The notes: generated from the sequence alone by a model not told the origin. A DNA stretch of 64,000 nucleotides from Thereva unica (GCA_949987705.1 OX465281.1:171196516-171260515), one strand, 5' to 3'; positions 21,163 to 34,800 are shown, counted from the first letter of the stretch. Numbers and translations: made by a program.

Positions 21163-23172
21163 TAGCTGGGACCCGGTGCGCCTACGCTGCACCCATAAGT
21201 CAATAGTAAACAATAAAAACCATCCATTGACTTAATATTTTTCGAGATATGAATTTTACACAGATGAAATGCCTCAAAGAACATGGGTCTTGCGTCGGCC
21301 GCCATGAATCGGTATATTGAGTCTACTACATTGCTTATTGTATTCTACTTATCATACCCTTTAATTTGATACCCATGTTGAGGGGGTTGTGAAGAAAATG
21401 GTAATCCGGCCCCTTTAGACGGCCGCCATGGATCTAAAGATATATTTTGTATACTACATTGCTTATTGTATTCTACTTATCATACCCTTTCATTTGATAG
21501 CCATGTCGAGGTGGTTGTGAAGAAAGTGGTACCCCGCCCTCTTGAGACGGCCGCCATGGATCTAAAGATATATTTTGTATACTACATTTCTTATTGTATT
21601 GTACTTAACATACCTTTCATTTGATACCCATGTCGAGGTGGTTGTGAAGAAAGTGGTAAACCGCCCTCTTGAGACGGCCGCCATGGATCTAAAGATATAT
21701 TTGGTATACTACATTGCTTATTATATTCTACTTAACATACCCTTTCATTTGATACCCATGTTGAGGTGGTTGTAAAGAAAGTGGTAATCCGGCCTCTTGA
21801 GACGGCCGCCATGGATCTAAAGATATATTTTGTATACTACATTGCTTATTGTATTCTACTTAACATACCCTTTCATTTGATACCCATGTCGAGGTGGTTG
21901 TGAAGAAAGTGGTACCCCGCCCTCTTGAGACGGCCGCAATGGATCCAAAGATATATTTTGTATACTACATTGCTTATTGTATTCTACTTATCATACCCTT
22001 TCATTTGATACCCATGTCGAGGTGGTTGTGAAGAAAGTGGTACCCCGCCCTCTTGAGACGGCCGCAGTGGATCTAAAGATATATTTTGTATACTACATTG
22101 CTTATTGTATTCTCCTTAACATACCCTTTCATTTGATACCCATGTTGAGGTGGTTGTGAAGAAAGTGGTAATTCGGCCTCTTGAGACGGCTGCCATGGAT
22201 CTAAAGATATATTTTGTATACTACATTATTATTGTATTCTACTTATCATACCCTTTCATTTGATACCCATGTCGAGGTGGTTGTGAAGAAAGTCGTTCCC
22301 CGCCCTCTTGGGACGGCCACCATGGATCTAAAGAAATATTTTGTATACTACATTGCTTACTGTATTCTCCTTAACATACCCTTTCATTTGATACCCATGT
22401 TGAGGTGGTTGTGAAGAAAGTGGTAATCCGGCCTCTTGAGACGGCCGCCATGGATCTAAAGATATATTTTGTATACTACATTGCTTATTGTATTCTACTT
22501 ATCATACCCTTTCATTTGATACCCATGTCGAGGTGGTTGTGAAGAAAGTGGTACCCCGCCCTCTTGAGACGGCCGCCATGGATCTAAAGATATATTTTGT
22601 ATACTACATTGCTTATTATATTCTACTTAACATACCCTTTCATTTGATACCCATGTTGAGGTGGTTGTAAAGAAAGTGGTAATCCGGCCTCTTGAGACGG
22701 CCGCCATGGATCTAAAGATATATTTTGTATACTACATTGCTTATTGTATTCTACTTATCATACCCTTTCATTTGATACCCATGTCGAGGTGGTTGTGAAG
22801 AAAGTGGTACCCCGCCCTCTTGAGACGGCCGCCATGGATCTAAAGATATATTTGGTATACTACATTGCTTATTATATTCTACTTAACATACCCTTTCATT
22901 TGATACCCATGTTGAGGTGGTTGTAAAGAAAGTGGTAATCCGGCCTCTTGAGACGGCCGCCATGGATCTAAAGATATATTTTGTATACTACATTGCTTAT
23001 TGTATTCTACTTATCATACCCTTTCATTTGATACCCATGTCGAGGTGGTTGTGAAGAAAGTGGTACCCCGCCCTCTTGAGACGGCCGCAATGGATCTAAA
23101 GATATATTTTGTATACTACATTGCTTATTGTATTCTACTTATCATACCCTTTCATTTGATACCCATGTCGAG
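21162..23172 (-). mobile_element. Helitron-like array element (copy H2)
   Basis: Read on the minus strand the element ends gggtcccagCTAG followed by T of the (TA)n tract, preceded by an imperfect hairpin (ggtgc...gcacc). The first 160 bp are almost identical to those of H3 at 35063, and then the ~128-bp array follows. Orientation of the array relative to the CTAG end is the same as in H1. The 5' end is not defined; similarity stops near 23172 at 'catgtcgagg'. Confidence 0.7.
21290..23171 (-). repeat. ~128-bp array with 256-bp two-monomer period
   Basis: About 15 monomers. From about 21980 on, two kinds alternate: one with 'gtcgaggtgg' and 'gtaccccgccctc', the other with 'gttgaggtgg' and 'gtaatccggcctc'. 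Equivalent positions repeat at 22488, 22744 and 23000, exactly 256 bp apart. Short frames starting M-Y-S-T-Y-H-T-L-S-F are a by-product of the period, not genes. Confidence 0.92.
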
Positions 23173-23938
23173 GGTGTCCCACATAAACTTACAAAGCGGC
23201 CGGCTGTGGATAGGTCTTGGATAGATGAACAAAAAATCGTATGGGTGGGGGCCACTGACATATAGAATGGACTGCTTATGAGAAATTTTTCATGGCACCA
23301 ATTTGTTCCATAGGCTACAAACCTTTTTTCACTCCATGTAAACACCGGAATCACTTTTGAAATTTACATTTTTTTAAATACGTACTTAAAACATTAAAAC
23401 AACACAAATATTTTGTTTAAAAAAATTAATAAACACTATTTTCACTTTTTCACCTTTTAAAATGCCTTTTTTTCATTAATTTGCAAATTTTATGTGTATC
23501 TGATTTAAGTTCTCAACGCCTGTCTTAGCAACTGACATTCTCACCGGGGGCTTATGGGGAAAAGAGCAAAAGATATAAACATCACTATACCCGTCTATTT
23601 TTTTCTAATTGATTTAACGCAAAAGATATAAACATCACTATACCCGTCTATTTTTTTCTAATTGATTTTATTTCTGAGTGCTTCTGTCAGTTTGGGGGCT
23701 TATGGATGAGCGAGCGACTATACCTTTTTGGTGCCATCGGTTTGTATGGGAATAATTGCTGATGAGCAGTCCATTATTATATGTCAGTGGTGGGGGCGGG
23801 GAAATCGTAACGGTTTAGCCGCTAGGGCGTTTTAAATTTTTTTTGCTAAAGTTTTACATATCACCCTGTATTTTTGTAACCGTATAACCTATTTTCATGG
23901 TTATGGTACCAGTGCACGCAGAATTCCTCCACCTCATT
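23173..23938. repeat. Dispersed repeat interrupted by a MITE (pairs with 37581-37775)
   Basis: Flanks 23200-23252 and 23790-23935 together match 37581-37775 ('cggccggctgtggataggtc', 'aaatcgtaacggtttagccg', 'accctgtatttttgtaacc', 'ggtaccagtgcacgcagaat'). The 37.6-kb copy is uninterrupted. No coding content. Confidence 0.85.
23253..23789. mobile_element. MITE with 8-bp TSD (hAT- or P-type)
   Basis: The 537-bp element has ends CACTGACATATA...TATATGTCAGTG and inner TIR similarity through 'ggactgct'. The target duplication is the perfect 8-mer gtgggggc (23245-23252 and 23790-23797), and the related repeat at 37.6 kb lacks the insert. It holds a direct 52-bp duplication around 23566-23668 ('aaaagatataaacatcacta'). 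Eight-base duplications point to hAT or P transposases. Confidence 0.9.
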
Positions 23939-24800
<862 letters not shown>

Positions 24801-25026
24801 TCCGCACCTTGTATCTACACCTTGTCGCGGTGGTGAGGCTTGTGCTAACTAAGATAGATACACGAAATCCCAAGGTGGAAACTATCGTGCTGAGGGGATG
24901 TATGGTACTGCGTCAGTGTACCGCTAACGATGGACTCCGAATACCAGGCGACCTTCGGTTTTAATGTAGCCTTCCCGTGGTAATGCGGAGCTCTGCCATG
25001 GGTGACTATCCTTTCTCGCGCAACTC

Positions 25027-26613
25027 GTGGGATCTAAAATAGAGAACTCAAAAACAAATGAGGGTGGAGCCCCTCCCAAAGCTCCAACAAACACAGCTAG
25101 GGCTTTTATAACCCAACAAAGGGCGACTCCGGAAGATGGAAATCCCATCCTAAGGAGCAGAAAGACGGTGAGAACACCACCACCAAAGAGTGCCAACGAC
25201 CCGGAACACCCTGGTCCTGAGCAACACAGTGCGACTCCCCAAGAAGGAAACTCAAAGAATTCCATCCCAAGGAGCAACAAGACGGCGAGGACACCGCCGA
25301 CAAAGAGCACCAACGGCCTAGAGCACCTTGGGTAAGCAAAAAATGGTGAAGCGAGGGTGAGCACTCCGGCGACCACTGCGGAGGATGCTGGATCATCCCC
25401 TTTCGAGAAATTGGGGGTTATGATAAGACACCTAATGGAGTATGTCGACGCTAAGAAAAACGTCGAGCACGCCATCAAAGAGAAAATTAGGTTGGTCAGG
25501 TCTACCTACCTAAGAGCAAAAGAGGAAATAGCAAAGAGGCAAAGAGCGAATGAGCTGGTGGATACGTCGGCTCAAACAGAAGATTTGCCGAGGAAGCAAG
25601 AGAGCCGTTAAACCGGGGAGGCTGGAGAGAAACGGCCCCAAGAAAAGAGCAAAGAGCCGCGGCCGCGCAAGCGCCGTAGAGAGCTCAACGAGGAGGTGCA
25701 GCTGCAGCAGCACACCCCCAAGAGAAAAAAGGGAAAGACTCCCGACGCAGTGGCCGAGCCAGCCCCGCTACAGGCGGCACGCCCGGTTGAATGCGAGAGT
25801 GGGGACCGGGAAAGTTCTGCCTGGAAGAAGGTGGAACGAAAAAAGAGGAAGAAAAAGAAAAGAAAACTGAAAGAAGCCAACAATTTGAGGCAAAGGACCC
25901 GGTCGGATGCGATTATCATCACGACCAAAGGGGAAGCAACGTACGCGGAGATGCTTCGCAAGGTGAGGACAGATGCCTCCCTGGCGGAACTGGGAAACAG
26001 CGTAAATAGAGTTAGGAGAACGCAAAAGGGCGATCTCCTGCTGGAGCTAAAGAGGGGAGATGCTAAGACCGGGGACTTAGAACAGAAGGTTAAAGCATCG
26101 ATTAACGGGGTGGCCGAGGTGAGAGCCAGTAAAAATACGGTAGTGATCGAGTGTAGAGACTTGGACGAGATCACAACCAAGGAAGAGGTGTGCGAGGCAC
26201 TGAGGACCCAGCTAGGTCTGACGGTCGAGGAAAAGGATGTCCTCAGGCTAAGAGAGTCGTGGGGGGGCACTCAGACGGCGTTTATAAGCCTGCCTGTTGA
26301 AGCTGCGAAGAAGGCTATCGCAGCCGGTAAAGTTCGAGTCGGCTGGGTGGTATGCCGAATGCGGGAGCGGGTATCGCTTAAACCGTGCTTCAAATGCATG
26401 AAGTTCGGTCACATAGCGAAAAACTGCAGCAGCAGCCAGGATAGAGGAAGGCTGTGCCGAGGCTGCGGAAAAGAGGGTCACAAAGTAAAGGAGTGTGACC
26501 AAGCTGCCAAATGCCTAATTTGTAGGGAGGTAGAGGGCAGGGATAGTGGGCACGTGACCGGAGGTAGTAGATGTCCGGCGTACAAGGAGGCACTAAAAAG
26601 CAAGCGAAGATAA
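25027..26613 (+). pseudogene. LINE copy A ORF1 (gag-like, three CCHC knuckles)
   Basis: RNA-binding protein that packages the LINE transcript. One frame runs from 25027 to 26613 with in-frame TAA at 25333-25335 and 25609-25611. The first stop arises where sister copies have a Ser codon (TCA-type). Content: low-complexity Pro/Thr/Ser N-terminus, acidic helix, basic linker rich in K-R-K-K, a globular part (S-D-A-I-I-I-T-T-K-G-E-A-T-Y-A-E), then zinc knuckles C-F-K-C-x4-H-x4-C, C-R-G-C-G-K-E-G-H-x4-C and a third longer one C-L-I-C...H...C. It ends 43 nt inside ORF2. No good ATG in frame at the start. Confidence 0.9.
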
Positions 26614-29587
26614 GGTTCTTGCAGATTAACCTGAACCACTGTCAAGCGGCACAAGATCTGCTGGCACAGACAGTCTATGAGGAGAAAATCGACGTCGCAA
26701 TCGTCTGCGAGCAGTATAGAAACCTGCACAGCGGCGTCTGGATAAACGATAGCAGCGGCACGTCAGCGATATGGACGTGCGGGAGCCGAGCCATGGAAGA
26801 TACCATGAGAAGCCCAGAGAATGGCTTCAGGCGGGCAAAAGTAGGCGGAATACACGTCTACAGCTGCTATGCGGCGCCAAGCCTGACACTAGACGATTAC
26901 GAGTCGATGCTGGAAAGGTTAGCCGCCGACGCTAGTCGCCATCACCCGGTAATACTAGCGGGTGATTTTAATGCTTGGGCTGTCGAATGGGGCAGTCGAC
27001 AAACGAATGCAAGAGGGCGCATACTTCTAGAAGTATTCTCGCGACTTAACGTAGTGTTAGTCAACACTGGAGGCGAAAACACCTTCCAAAGGGGTGGGAG
27101 AGCATCTGTAATCGACATCACTTATGTGAGTGATTCAGTGGCCAAAGACCTACAGTGGCAGGTGAGCGATCTGTACACGCACAGTGACCACCAAGCCATC
27201 ATCTTCGAGGTTGGTCAGCGTATAGAAAAGAGGAATCCTAGGTACGGAACGGCTAGAGGATGGGCCGTTAAGAAACTCGACGCAGAGGTGTTCGAGGAAG
27301 TATTCCTGCATGATGCGAGGTCGGCAGGAGGTGCCAGGGAAGGGGCAGAGGAAATAGAAGAATCGGTGAAACGGGCATGTGACGCATCCATGCCACGGCG
27401 CGCCGGCAATCGTAGGCTTTCACCAAACTTCTGGTGGAATGCAGAGATCGATGAATGCCGAAGGACCTGTCTGAAGGCGAGAAGGAAAACTCAGAGAGGC
27501 CGGAACCGTCCGGATTTCGATGAACTCCTTCAGAGATATAAGGAAGCGAGAAAAATGCTGAACAAGGCCATCGCTAGAAGCAAATCCGAGCACTTCAAAA
27601 GGTTGTGCAGAGAAGCAGACTCGGACCCCTGGGGTGGAGCCTATAAAATGGTTATGTCAGCGGTTAAGGGCAAACGCTCTCCGCCGATCACCTGCCCTGC
27701 GCTGCTCCAGAGTATTGTGTACGTCCTGTTTCCACAGAACGTACGCACGGTCGATCTACCCACCCTCCAGGTGGACCCAGAAGAGATACCTGCAATAACC
27801 GCAGATGAGATCCTGGAGGCCGCAAAAAGGTAGCCATCAATAAGGCCCCAGGCATGGATGGCATACCAAATAAAGCGGCGAAGCTAGCAGCTACGATAGC
27901 GCCAGACAGGTTTGCTGAAGTTTTCACAGCGTGCCTGAGAGAGGGGTTTTTTCCTGAGCGATGGAAACAGCAGAAACTCGTGCTCCTACCGAAGCCGAAC
28001 AAACCTCTAGGGGACCCATCGTCCTACAGACCGATATGCCTCCTTAGTTGTATAGGCAAACTTTTCGAGCGGGTGATCTGTAACAGGATTCTCCCTAGCG
28101 TCGAAAGGGTAGGTGGCCTGTCGGACAAGCAATTCGGCTTCAGAAAGGCAAGGTCGACGACTGATGCAGTCAATATGGTGGTGGGCATAGCAAGAGCCGC
28201 CATAGAGAAAAATCACTGCTGCGCATTGATAACCCTCGACGTTAAAAATGCTTTCAACTCAGCGAGGTGGAGCAAAATAGTTGAGGCGTTGATCAAGCTA
28301 GGCACACCAAAGTACCTAGTGCGTGTAGTGGCCGACTACCTTCAGGGTAGGTCGCTTCATTGTGATTCGGATGATGGTCCTAAAGTGTTCGGGACAACAT
28401 GCGGTGTCCCGCAAGGTTCCGTCCTGGGCCCTCTCCTATGGATCGCAATGTACAATGATGTGTTGGGGCTTCGTCTTCCAAAGGAAGCAGTGGCGATCGG
28501 GTTTGCAGATGATATCGGGGTAGTTGTCGAAGGAAAACACCCAGATGACATCGAACTGTATGCAAACGAAGCGATCTGGGAAATAAAAGCGTGGCTAGAA
28601 CGCGCTGGGTTGAAGCTGGCAGAGCACAAAACGGAAGTAGTGCTGATCAGCAAGCGACGAAAGTTAGTATCCGTAAGGATAAAAGTAGGGGAACAGATCA
28701 TCCACTCACAGCCCGCACTAAGGTACCTGGGAGTGATGATCGACCGGAGGCTAAACTTCAAAGCGCACTTGGAGGGCACGGCGGACAAAGCGTCTGCGAT
28801 TTGTGCAGCACTCGCAAGAATGCTGCCCAATGTTGGGGGCCCTAGACCGAGTCGCCGCCTCCTCTTGGGGAGGGTGGTAAGCTCAGTCCTGTTATACGCA
28901 GCGCCAGTGTGGGCAGCAGCGTTAAACAGGACTGCAAATAGCAGAAAATGGAGGGGTGCTTATAGGTTAAGTGCACTTCGCGCTTGCTGCGCGTACAGGA
29001 CCACGTCCGACGATGCGGCGTGCGTGATAGCTGGGATGATTCCCATAGATATTCTGGCGAGGGAGGGCATGCGTCTCTATGACCCAGAATATGGTGGAGG
29101 GGAGCCAAGAAGGGTGCGGCGGCAGATGGCGCGCTGCGAGTCTTTAAGGGAATGGCAGGCGAAGTGGGACGAGTCTGTTAAGGGTCGCTGGACCCACAGA
29201 CTTATCCCTAACGTGGAAATATGGGCTACGAGGGAGCGTGGGGAAGTAAGTTACGACCTCACGCAGTTCCTGAGCGGACACGGGGGGTATAGGAAATACC
29301 TCCACCGCTTCGGGCACGATGATTCACCGTTGTGTCCAGTATGCCCAGCGACGGAGGAAGACGCAGAACACGTCTTCTTTACCTGCTCGAGATTCGCCGA
29401 GGAAAGGGCGAAACTAGAAGAAAGGGTCGAGGAGCCACTAACGCCCGAAAACATCCTAGACCATATGATGAGGTCTGAGGAAATGTGGAGGGACGTGGAA
29501 GCAACCCTCAAGACCATTCACAGAAAGCTAAGGCAAGAAGAAGCCGTAAGTAATGCCGTAATGCCGCGAGCAGAAGCAGCTGAATGA
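26571..29587 (+). pseudogene. LINE copy A ORF2: endonuclease-reverse transcriptase, one frameshift
   Basis: Nicks target DNA and reverse-transcribes the element RNA. ATG 26571 (MSGVQGGTKKQAK). The APE-like endonuclease includes I-N-L-N-H-C, C-E-Q-Y, L-A-G-D-F-N-A-W and S-D-H-Q-A. RT motifs include G-M-D-G-I-P, Y-R-P-I-C-L-L, T-L-D-V-K-N-A-F, G-V-P-Q-G-S-V-L-G-P and the catalytic F-A-D-D. A C-terminal C-P-V-C-P-A-T-E-E-D-A-E-H-V-F-F-T-C zinc motif follows. The frame breaks at about 27825-27833, where a run of five A replaces six in the sister copy; the second frame starts before 27854 and runs to TGA at 29587. Otherwise intact. Confidence 0.93.
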
Positions 29588-29815
29588 AGCTGAACGACCC
29601 CCGCGATGTAATGCTTATTAGCCAGTCCCGCGGGGGTGGATCACGTCGGAGGGGCTTTTTTAGTTCTCATGTTCATAGACCCATATATGCGTATGTGCAC
29701 TTATGTGTCCATATGTGTGTATGTGTGGATTTACGTGAAACATAACCGTCATGCGGGATCGGCCAGTAAGGGGCACTTGAGTCATGCCGGTAGCGAATGC
29801 TTTTTGACCCCCAGG

Positions 29816-29832
<17 letters not shown>

Positions 29833-29885
<53 letters not shown>

Positions 29886-29889
29886 GAGT

Positions 29890-29943
<54 letters not shown>

Positions 29944-29971
29944 CCTATATATATATATATATATATATATA
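29833..29971. repeat. (TA)n microsatellite
   Basis: TA tract with several interruptions (cgagta, cata, ccta) following the LINE poly-A tail and preceding the foldback element. Confidence 0.95.
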
Positions 29972-31526
29972 TGGGCCATTCTTTGTGAAACCGCCCACAC
30001 GCTCTGACCACTTGTGGTTATAAGATACAAATGTGTAAATGGACTCAAAATTTTCGTTGAAGTGTCTACTTTTTGATTTTGAATGGCAAGAGTTTTGATT
30101 TTTACAAATTTGGGGTGTTCCGCCCACTTCTTTGGCGAAGGTTTTTGAGAAAAAAAAATTAAATCTTGAATAAAATTCGTGTGTTCAGTTTTTTTTGAAT
30201 GGCGACAGTGGCGTTTATTTCCTTGTAAAAAACTGAAAAATTTTGTCTTTTGTAAAATTTTCAAAAACCTTAACCTTCCTTTGCAAAAGTGGGTCGAAAA
30301 AATCGTCAATAATTGAATTTTAGAAAAATTTTTACCGGATAACAAAACATCCTAAGAAAAAATTTTATAGAACAAGAAATGTTTACAATTTATCCAAGAA
30401 TATGTGTGATTTTTTTCAGAATTTTTCAGATTTTTCGAGTAAATTTTTTTGGCAATTTTCGAAAATTTAAAAAAAATCAAAAATTCTGAAAAAATTGGCA
30501 AATTCTAAGTAATTTATGTTACATCAATTGGTTTTCTAAAGTTGATGCTTTTCGAGTAAAAAATGATATAACAAAAAACGATTAAAAAAGTTGATCCTTT
30601 TCGATTAAAAAATGATATAACAAATATAGAAAACTATGATTTAAAAGACTCAAAGCTGACACCCTATTTTTGTATTTCTCCCTAGAATTAACCTATAAGA
30701 TAACAATTTCTTCTATTTTTTCTTACTAGAAGTAATTAACAGAAATATTTTTAAGAAAGATTAGCTTACCTCATTTTTACCAACATTAAATGAAAACCTA
30801 TATTTAAATAATATTTTATCAGGTAAGCCATTCACATCCAACGTGCCATACCAAAACACTGATTTTCATTATAAATATTTGTATGAATACTTGAATATAT
30901 TGTTGTCATTTGAAACAACAACTAAAATTGAAAAATGGAATATTTATAAAAAGGGGAGAAAAATGGGGTTTCAACTTTGAGGCCTACCATACCCAAGAAT
31001 CCAAAATTTGAATTTTTTTTGTTTTAATTTTTCGAAAATTGACAAAAAAATTTTTTTTAATGGCTCCAAAAATTCTGAAAAAAAATCACACATAATCTTT
31101 GATGAATTCTAAACATTTCTTGTTCTATAAAATTTTTTCTTAGGATGCTTTGTTTTCCGTTAAAAACTTGCTAAAATTCAATTATTGATACATAATTTTT
31201 TCGACCCACTTTGGCAAAGGAAGGTTTAGGTTTTTGAAAATTTTAGATAAGACAAAATATTTCAGTTTTTGTACAACGAAATAGATGCCACTGTACCCGT
31301 TCAAAAAAAACCAAAAACACGAATTTTATTCAAGTTTTAATTTTTTTTCTCAAAATCCTTGGCCAAAGAAGTGGGCGGATCACCCTAATTTTGTAAAAAT
31401 CAAAACTCTTGCCACTCAAAATCAAAAAGTAGACACTTCAACGAAAATTTTGAGCCCATTTGCACATTTGTATCTTAGAACAACAAGTGGTCAGAGCGTG
31501 TGGTCGGTTTCACAAAGAATGGCCCA
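29972..31526. mobile_element. Large foldback element, TIR TGGGCCATTCTTTGTG
   Basis: A 1555-bp element with inverted arms of roughly 450-560 bp, starting TGGGCCATTCTTTGTGAAAC and ending in the complement. Landmarks on both arms: 'gtggtcagagcgtgtgg', 'aagtagacacttcaacgaaa', 'ccaaagaagtgggcgg' and 'ttgttctataaaattttttc'. It is flanked by TA repeats on both sides. No transposase frame is seen in the AT-rich centre. Non-autonomous; superfamily unknown. Confidence 0.9.
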
Positions 31527-31554
31527 TATATATATATGTATATATATATGTATA
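31527..31554. repeat. Short (TA)n/(ATATGT) tract
   Basis: TA-rich junction between the foldback element and the dispersed repeat. Confidence 0.85.
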
Positions 31555-31762
31555 TCAAGGCAAGCGGTAGTTTGCCGAGTTCGTAAGGGCAAACAGCTAA
31601 AGCCTTATTTACGCCTAAACATGGAAAACAAGGTGTTTTTTTTTATAAAATTATACGATTTATCACCTAAGCAATATAAGTAATTTTCCATTTGTAACCG
31701 ATAACCAAAATATAAATAATTTATTATTCCATGAGTTTTTTTCCTATCTTTCTTCGTTTTCG
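31555..31762 (+). repeat. Dispersed repeat, empty-site copy (pairs with 12926-13690)
   Basis: Matches 12926-13089 joined directly to 13641-13686. At 'aaatataaa|taatttatt' it lacks the 551-bp Helitron. It ends abruptly where the minus-strand LINE copy B begins. Confidence 0.85.
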
Positions 31763-31809
31763 CGGGACTGGCTAATAAGCATTACATCGCGGGGGTCGTT
31801 CAGCTTCAT

Positions 31810-34800
31810 TCAGCTGCTTCTGCTCGCGGCATTTCTGTGCCTTTCTCTATTTCTTACGGCTTCTTCTTGCCTAAGCTTTCTGTGAATGGTCTTGAGGGTT
31901 GCTTCCACGTCCCTCCACATTTCCTCAGACCTCATCATATGGTCTAGGATGTTTTCGGGCGTTAGTGGCTCCTCGACCCTTTCTTCTAGTTTCGCCCTTT
32001 CCTCGGCGAATCTCGAGCAGGTAAAGAAGACGTGTTCTGCGTCTTCCTCCGTCGCTGGGCACACCGGACACAACGGTGAATCATCGTGCCCAAAGCGGTG
32101 GAGGTATTTCCTATACCCCCCATGTCCGCTCAGGAACTGCGTGAGGTCGTAACTTACTTCCCCACGCTCCCTCGTAGCCCATATTTCCACATTAGGGATA
32201 AGTCTGTGGGTCCAACGACCCTTAACAGACTCGTCCCACTTCGCCTGCCATTCCCTTAAGGACTCACAGCGCGCAATCTGCCGCCGCACCCTTCTTGGCT
32301 CCCCTCCACTATATTCTGGATTATAGAGACGCATACCCTCCCTCGCCAGAATATCTACGGGGATCATCCCCGCTATCACGCACGCCGCATCGTCGGACGT
32401 GGTCCTGTACGTGCAGCAAGCGCGTAGTGCACTTAGCCTATATGCGGCCCTCCATTTCCTACAATTTGCCGTCCTGTTTAACGCTGCTGCCCACACTGGC
32501 GCTGCGTATAACAGGACTGAGCTGACCACCCTCCCCAAGAGGAGGCGGCGACTCGGTCTAGGGCCCCCAACATTGGGCAGCATTCTTGCGAGTGCTGCAC
32601 AAATCGCAGACGCTTTGTCCGCCGTGCCCTCCAAGTGCGCTTTGAAGTTTAGCCTCCGGTCGATCATCACTCCCAGGTACCTTAGTGCGGGCTGTGAGTG
32701 GATGATCTGTTCCCCTACCTTGATCCTCACGGATACTGGCTTTCGTCGCTTGCTGATCAGCACTACTTCCGTTTTGTGCTCAGCAAGCTTCAACCCCGCG
32801 CGTTCTAACAACGCTTTTATTTCCCAGATCGCTTCGTTTGCGTACAGTTCGATGTCATCTGGGTGTTTTCCTTCGACAACTACCCCGATATCATCTGCAA
32901 ACCCGATCGCCACTGCTTCCTTTGGAAGACGAAGCCCCAACACATCATTGTACATTGCGATCCATAGGAGAGGGCCCAGGACGGAACCTTGCGGGACACC
33001 GCATGTTGTCCCGAACACTTTAGGACCATCATCCGAATCACAATGAAGCGACCTTCCCTGGAGGTAGTCGGCCACTACACGCACTAGGTACTTTGGTGTG
33101 CCTAGCTTGATCAACGCCTCAACTATTTTGCTCCACCTCGCTGAGTTGAAAGCATTTTTTACGTCGAGGGTTATCAATGCGCAGCAGTGATTTTTCTCTA
33201 TGGCGGCTCTTGCTATGCCCACCACCATATTGACTGCATCAGTCGTGCCTTTCTAAAGCCGAATTGCTTGTCCGACAGGCCACCTACCCTTTCGACGCTA
33301 GGGAGAATCCTGTTACAGATCACCCGCTCGAAAAGTTTGCCTATACAACTAAGGAGGCATATCGGTCTGTAGGACGATGGGTCCCCTAAAGGCTTGTTCG
33401 GCTTCGGTAGGAGCACGAGTTTCTGCTGTTTCCATCGCTCCGGGAAGATCCCCTCTCTCAGGCACGCTGTGAAGACTTCAGCGAACCTGTCTGGCGCTAT
33501 TGAAGCTGCTAGCTTCGCCGCTTTATTTGGTATGCCATCCATGCCAGGGGCCTTGTTGATGGCTACCTTTTTTGCAGCCTCCTGAATCTCATCTGCGGTC
33601 ACCGCAGGTATCTCTTCTGGGTCCACCTGGAGGGTGGGTAGATCGACCGTGCGTACGTTCTGTGGAAACAGGACATACACAATACTCTGGAGCAGCGCGG
33701 GGCAGGTGATCGGCGGAGAGCGTTTGCCCTTGACCGCTGACATAACCATTTTATAGGCTCCACCCCAGGGGTCCGAGTCTGCTTCTCTGCACAACCTTTT
33801 GAAGTGCTCGGATTTACTTCTAGCGATGGCCTTGTTCAGCATTTTTCTCGCTTCCTTATACCTCTGAAGGAGTTCATCGAAATCTGGACGGTTCCGGCTT
33901 CTCTGAGTTCTCCTTCTCGCTTTCAGGCAGGCCTTTCGGCATTCATCGATCTCTGCGTTCCACCAGAAGTTTGGTGAGAGTCTACGATTGCCGGCGCGCC
34001 GTGGCATGGATGCGTCACATGCCCATTTCACCGATTCTTCTATTTCCTCTGCCCCTTCCCTGGCACCTCCTGCCGACCTCGCATCATGCAGGAATACTTC
34101 CTCGAACACCTCTGCGTCGAGTTTCTTAACGGCCCATCCTCTAGCCATTCCGTACCTAGGATTCCTCTTTTCTATACGCTGACCAACCTCGAAGATGATG
34201 GCTTGGTGGTCACTGTGCGTGTACAGATCGCTCACCCGCCACTGTAGGTCTTTGACCACTGAATCGCTCACATAAGTGATGTCGATTACAGATGTTCTCC
34301 CACCCCTTTGGAAGGTGTTTTCGCCTCCAGTGTTGACTAACACTGCGTTAAGTCGCGAGAATACTTCTAGAAGTATGCGCCCTCTTGCGTTCGTTTGTCG
34401 ACTGCCCCATTCGACAGCCCAAGCATTGAAATCACCCGCTAATATTACCGGGTGATGGCGACTCGCGTCGGCGGCTAACCTATCCAGCATCGACTCGTAA
34501 TCGTCTAGTGTCAGGCTTGGCGCCGCATAGCAGCTGTAGACGTGTATTCCGCCTACTTTTGCCCGCGTGAAGCCATTCTCTGGGCTTCTCATGGTATCTT
34601 CCATGGCTCGGCTCCCGCACGTCCATATCGCTGACGTGCCGCTGCTATCGTTTATCCAGACGCCGCTGTGCAGGTTTCTATACTGCTCGCAGACGATTGC
34701 GACGTCGATTTTTTCCTCGAAAACTGTCTGTGCCAGCAAATCTTGTGCCGCTTGACAGTGGTTCAAGTTAATCTGTATGAACCTTATCTTCGCTTGCTTT

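Larger units (their letters stand above)
24801..29832 (+). mobile_element. R1-like LINE, near full length (copy A)
   Basis: A 5.0-kb non-LTR retrotransposon. 5' UTR 24801-25026 (starting ccgcaccttgtatctacacc), ORF1 25027-26613, overlapping ORF2 26571-29587, 3' UTR 29588-29815 with a GC-rich hairpin-like stretch 'cccgcg...cgcggggg' and a 17-A tail (29816-29832). Both ends contact (TA)n. Lesions: two nonsense codons in ORF1 and one 1-nt loss in ORF2. The domain set and protein motifs match the R1 clade. Confidence 0.92.

Noticed and set aside
21575..23224. Series of 60-75 codon frames starting M-Y-S-T-Y-H-T-L-S-F
   Set aside because: They recur with the 128/256-bp array period and exist only because the repeat unit lacks a stop in that frame.
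25608..26270. Long minus-strand frames opposite LINE ORF1 and ORF2
   Set aside because: Shadows of the plus-strand LINE genes; no family motif on the minus strand. The same holds for 32399-33046 opposite copy B.
29636..30345. Frames rich in alternating Tyr-Ile
   Set aside because: Translations of (TA)n microsatellite; no gene.
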